A stretch of DNA of 64,000 bases from Streptomyces reniochalinae (GTDB taxonomy: Bacteria; Actinomycetota; Actinomycetes; Streptomycetales; Streptomycetaceae), in NCBI RefSeq assembly GCF_003323735.1, contig NZ_QOIM01000042.1, positions 124,001-188,000 on the forward strand. Direction: 5' to 3'. A program made the position numbers and the translations under genes. Below, piece after piece: positions 62,316 to 64,000 of the stretch. Positions within the stretch are counted from its first letter, which is position 1, and each line of letters begins with the position of its first letter. Under the pieces are notes generated by a model. The model had not been told where the DNA came from. It worked only from the letters and a program-made list of their open reading frames with translations, and did no database searches.

Positions 62316-62658
62316 CGGTCTCCGTTGCGGCGGGCGGGCTCGCCGTCCCCCGGAGTGACCACGGCGGGGTCAAGGATAGGGGGCCGTGCGGCTCGTCCTG
62401 TGCGCTTCACGTCCGCGACGTCTTGTGGAGGTTCCGTGAAGCGGTCCCGATAATCGCAGGCTGGTGCGATTCACGCAGCGGTTTTGGCGGCGTGCGGTGC
62501 GGGTGTTGCGCAGTCGTTATGGGTGCGGCCGGGTTGCAGGTGGTACATCGGGCTCCAATGCGGCGAAAGAGGTTATTAGACCCCTAAAGCACCTATTTTC
62601 CCCGCCTGGTGAGGCGGATACGCTTCAAAACTGCCGCAAAATTGGGCATTCTGCGCAT
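62316..62658. other. Upstream region of the GTPase gene
   Basis: This 343-base gap becomes AT-richer at 62560-62650, where the promoter of the GTPase gene is likely. No other gene is seen. Confidence 0.4.
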
Positions 62659-64000
62659 GTGGCGATCTTGGACGTACGGCTCGAACTGCTCGACGCGCTC
62701 ACCGCACTGCGCGAACGCGTCGCCGCCGCGCGCTTCCCCCTCCCGTTGCCGGGCGCCGAACGCGCCCGCCGCTCGCGGGACGAGCTGCTCGCTCAGCTCG
62801 ACGACTATCTCCTCCCGCGCGTCCGCACCCCCGAGGCCCCGCTCCTCGCGGTGATCGGCGGGTCGACGGGTGCCGGCAAGTCGACACTGGTCAACTCGCT
62901 GGTCGGGCGGAAGGTCAGTGAGGCGGGGGTGCTGCGGCCCACGACACGGACTCCGGTGCTGGTCTGTCATCCGGACGACCGCGCCTGGTTCATCGGCAGG
63001 CGCGTGCTGCCGGGCCTGGAGAGGGTGTGGGTCCCCAGACAGGACGCCCCGGGCGCCCCCGACCCCGCCGTCGGCTCCGGTTCCGGAGGTGCCGGCAGCG
63101 CCGCCGGGCCGAGGACCGGCACGAGAGCCGGGGCGGGAGCGGGGGGCAGAACCGGAACCCGGCTCGGAGCGGGAGCGGGAGGCGTAGGCGGACCCGGGCC
63201 CCGCGGTGACGTGGGAAGTGGCGGCGGCGCCGGCGCCGTGAGAGGCCCCGGCGGCGCCGGCGCGGACGTCGGCTTCGTCGGCCTGCCCGCCGACGACGGC
63301 AGGAGCGGACACGGCGGCGGCTGGAGAGGCGGCCCCGGCCGGAGCCGGGACGGTGAGCGGGCCGCGCCCCCGGACACCGACTGCGACCCGGCCGCCTGGG
63401 GCCCCGACGGGAACGCGGCCGCCTGGGGCACCGACGGCGAGTCGCAGTGGCAGGCCGACGGGTCGCGGTGGCAGACCGGCGCGTCGCGGTGGCAGGCCGG
63501 GGACCCGCAGTGGCAGGGCGACGGGGTAACCGAGCGGGCGTCCGGACGCCGGCCGACGTGGGAGGCCGGCGGGGAGCACGACTGGGAACCCGGCTGGGAG
63601 TCCGGCTGGGACGGCGACGAGGCCGCCGAAGGCGAGGCGCCGCTGCCCACCCTGCGCATCGAGACCGACAGCGGCCTGCCGCCCGGACTCGCGCTCCTCG
63701 ACGCGCCCGACATCGACTCCCTCGTCGCCCACAACCGCGACCTGGCCGCCGAACTGATCTGCGCCGCCGACATCTGGGTCCTGGTGACCACCGCCGCCCG
63801 CTACGGCGACGCCGTCCCCTGGCACCTGCTGCGCAGCGCCAAGGAGTACGACGTCACCCTCGCCACTGTCCTGGACCGCGTGCCGCACCAGATGGCCACC
63901 GAGGTGGCCGCGCAGTACGGGCTGCTGCTCGACCGCGAGGGCCTGGGCGAGGTGCCCCGCTTCACCATTCCCGAGCTGCCCGAATCGGCCTCGGGCTCCG
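62659..64000 (+). CDS. Dynamin-like GTPase, partial (3' end outside window), with long insertion
   Basis: At least 447 residues from a GTG at 62659. ELLDALTALRERVAAARFPL and LLAVIGGSTGAGKSTLVNSL (P-loop about 67-75) open the GTPase, with VLRPTTRTPVLVCHPDD as the switch region. A stretch from about 131 to 325 is a Gly/Ala/Arg/Pro and then Trp-Gln-rich insertion (SRWQTGASRWQAGD repeats). After it LALLDAPDIDSLV gives the G3-type motif and VLDRVPHQM a G4-like block. The fold matches dynamin-like GTPases of actinomycetes, usually in a two-gene operon. The insertion is unusual and was probably acquired by repeat growth. The C-terminus is outside the window. Confidence 0.72.
   Translation, partial: MAILDVRLELLDALTALRERVAAARFPLPLPGAERARRSRDELLAQLDDYLLPRVRTPEAPLLAVIGGSTGAGKSTLVNSLVGRKVSEAGVLRPTTRTPVLVCHPDDRAWFIGRRVLPGLERVWVPRQDAPGAPDPAVGSGSGGAGSAAGPRTGTRAGAGAGGRTGTRLGAGAGGVGGPGPRGDVGSGGGAGAVRGPGGAGADVGFVGLPADDGRSGHGGGWRGGPGRSRDGERAAPPDTDCDPAAWGPDGNAAAWGTDGESQWQADGSRWQTGASRWQAGDPQWQGDGVTERASGRRPTWEAGGEHDWEPGWESGWDGDEAAEGEAPLPTLRIETDSGLPPGLALLDAPDIDSLVAHNRDLAAELICAADIWVLVTTAARYGDAVPWHLLRSAKEYDVTLATVLDRVPHQMATEVAAQYGLLLDREGLGEVPRFTIPELPESASGS

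Overview
The window looks like a chromosomal segment of a Streptomyces species or close relative. The evidence is a very high GC content with G/C-ending codons, frequent GTG starts and 4-nt stop/start overlaps, and actinomycete-type genes: a Tad pilus locus, a LysM-bearing resuscitation-promoting factor, a PucR/CdaR-type regulator, and an hsp18 gene with RheA-type operators. The species cannot be fixed from sequence alone.

Layout. 1-3754: a partial membrane protein, an anchored DUF4185-like protein and an NhaA antiporter. 4167-15367: a one-direction Tad (tight adherence) pilus operon with SAF-domain protein, CpaE-like protein, CpaF ATPase, TadB, TadC, Flp pilin, two TadE-like and one TadG-like pseudopilin, and a 1265-aa LysM/BTAD-like protein. 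15626-19409: Rpf-type cell-wall hydrolase, PPOX-fold protein, PucR-type regulator, and a membrane protein with a winged-helix regulator.

19637-33594: a RiPP biosynthetic cluster, the most notable part of the window. It holds an HTH-only LysR-like regulator, an ABC exporter, a YcaO cyclodehydratase, two ThiF-like/zinc partner proteins (one with an N-terminal leader-binding region and a C-terminal dehydrogenase-like region), a second nitroreductase-fold protein, four small precursor peptides sharing an acidic leader, an RRE-plus-M50 metalloprotease, a LanB-type glutamylation protein and one SpaB_C-type protein. It should make azol(in)e plus dehydroamino-acid peptides. I see neither a LanC cyclase nor a second SpaB_C protein to serve as a pyridine synthase, so it fits neither a standard lanthipeptide nor a standard thiopeptide. 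Two hairpins and a 204-bp MITE-like element separate the precursor genes from the downstream enzymes.

33716-42053: accessory region with secreted proteins, an alpha/beta hydrolase, decayed genes, and a small signalling-like island (37674-41286). That island has a STAND-type ATPase with an N-terminal glycine/valine/histidine motif, an 80-aa protein carrying the same motif plus a second one, and broken partners (a cyclase-like remnant, a Crp-like remnant and a frameshifted small gene). Two of the broken partners carry the second motif.

42115-54869: an eleven-gene, one-direction heptose/glycan cluster with GmhA, HldE and GmhB homologues, six transferases including a pyruvyl transferase, a carbamoyltransferase and a sugar-nucleotide epimerase/decarboxylase. 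55339-64000: MFS transporter, DUF2795 protein, two paralogous GT2 enzymes, an HSP18-regulator/hsp18 divergent pair, two DUF2267 proteins, a tRNA-Arg(TCT), and a partial dynamin-like GTPase with a long low-complexity insertion.

All functions are inferred by reading the sequence; no database search was run.
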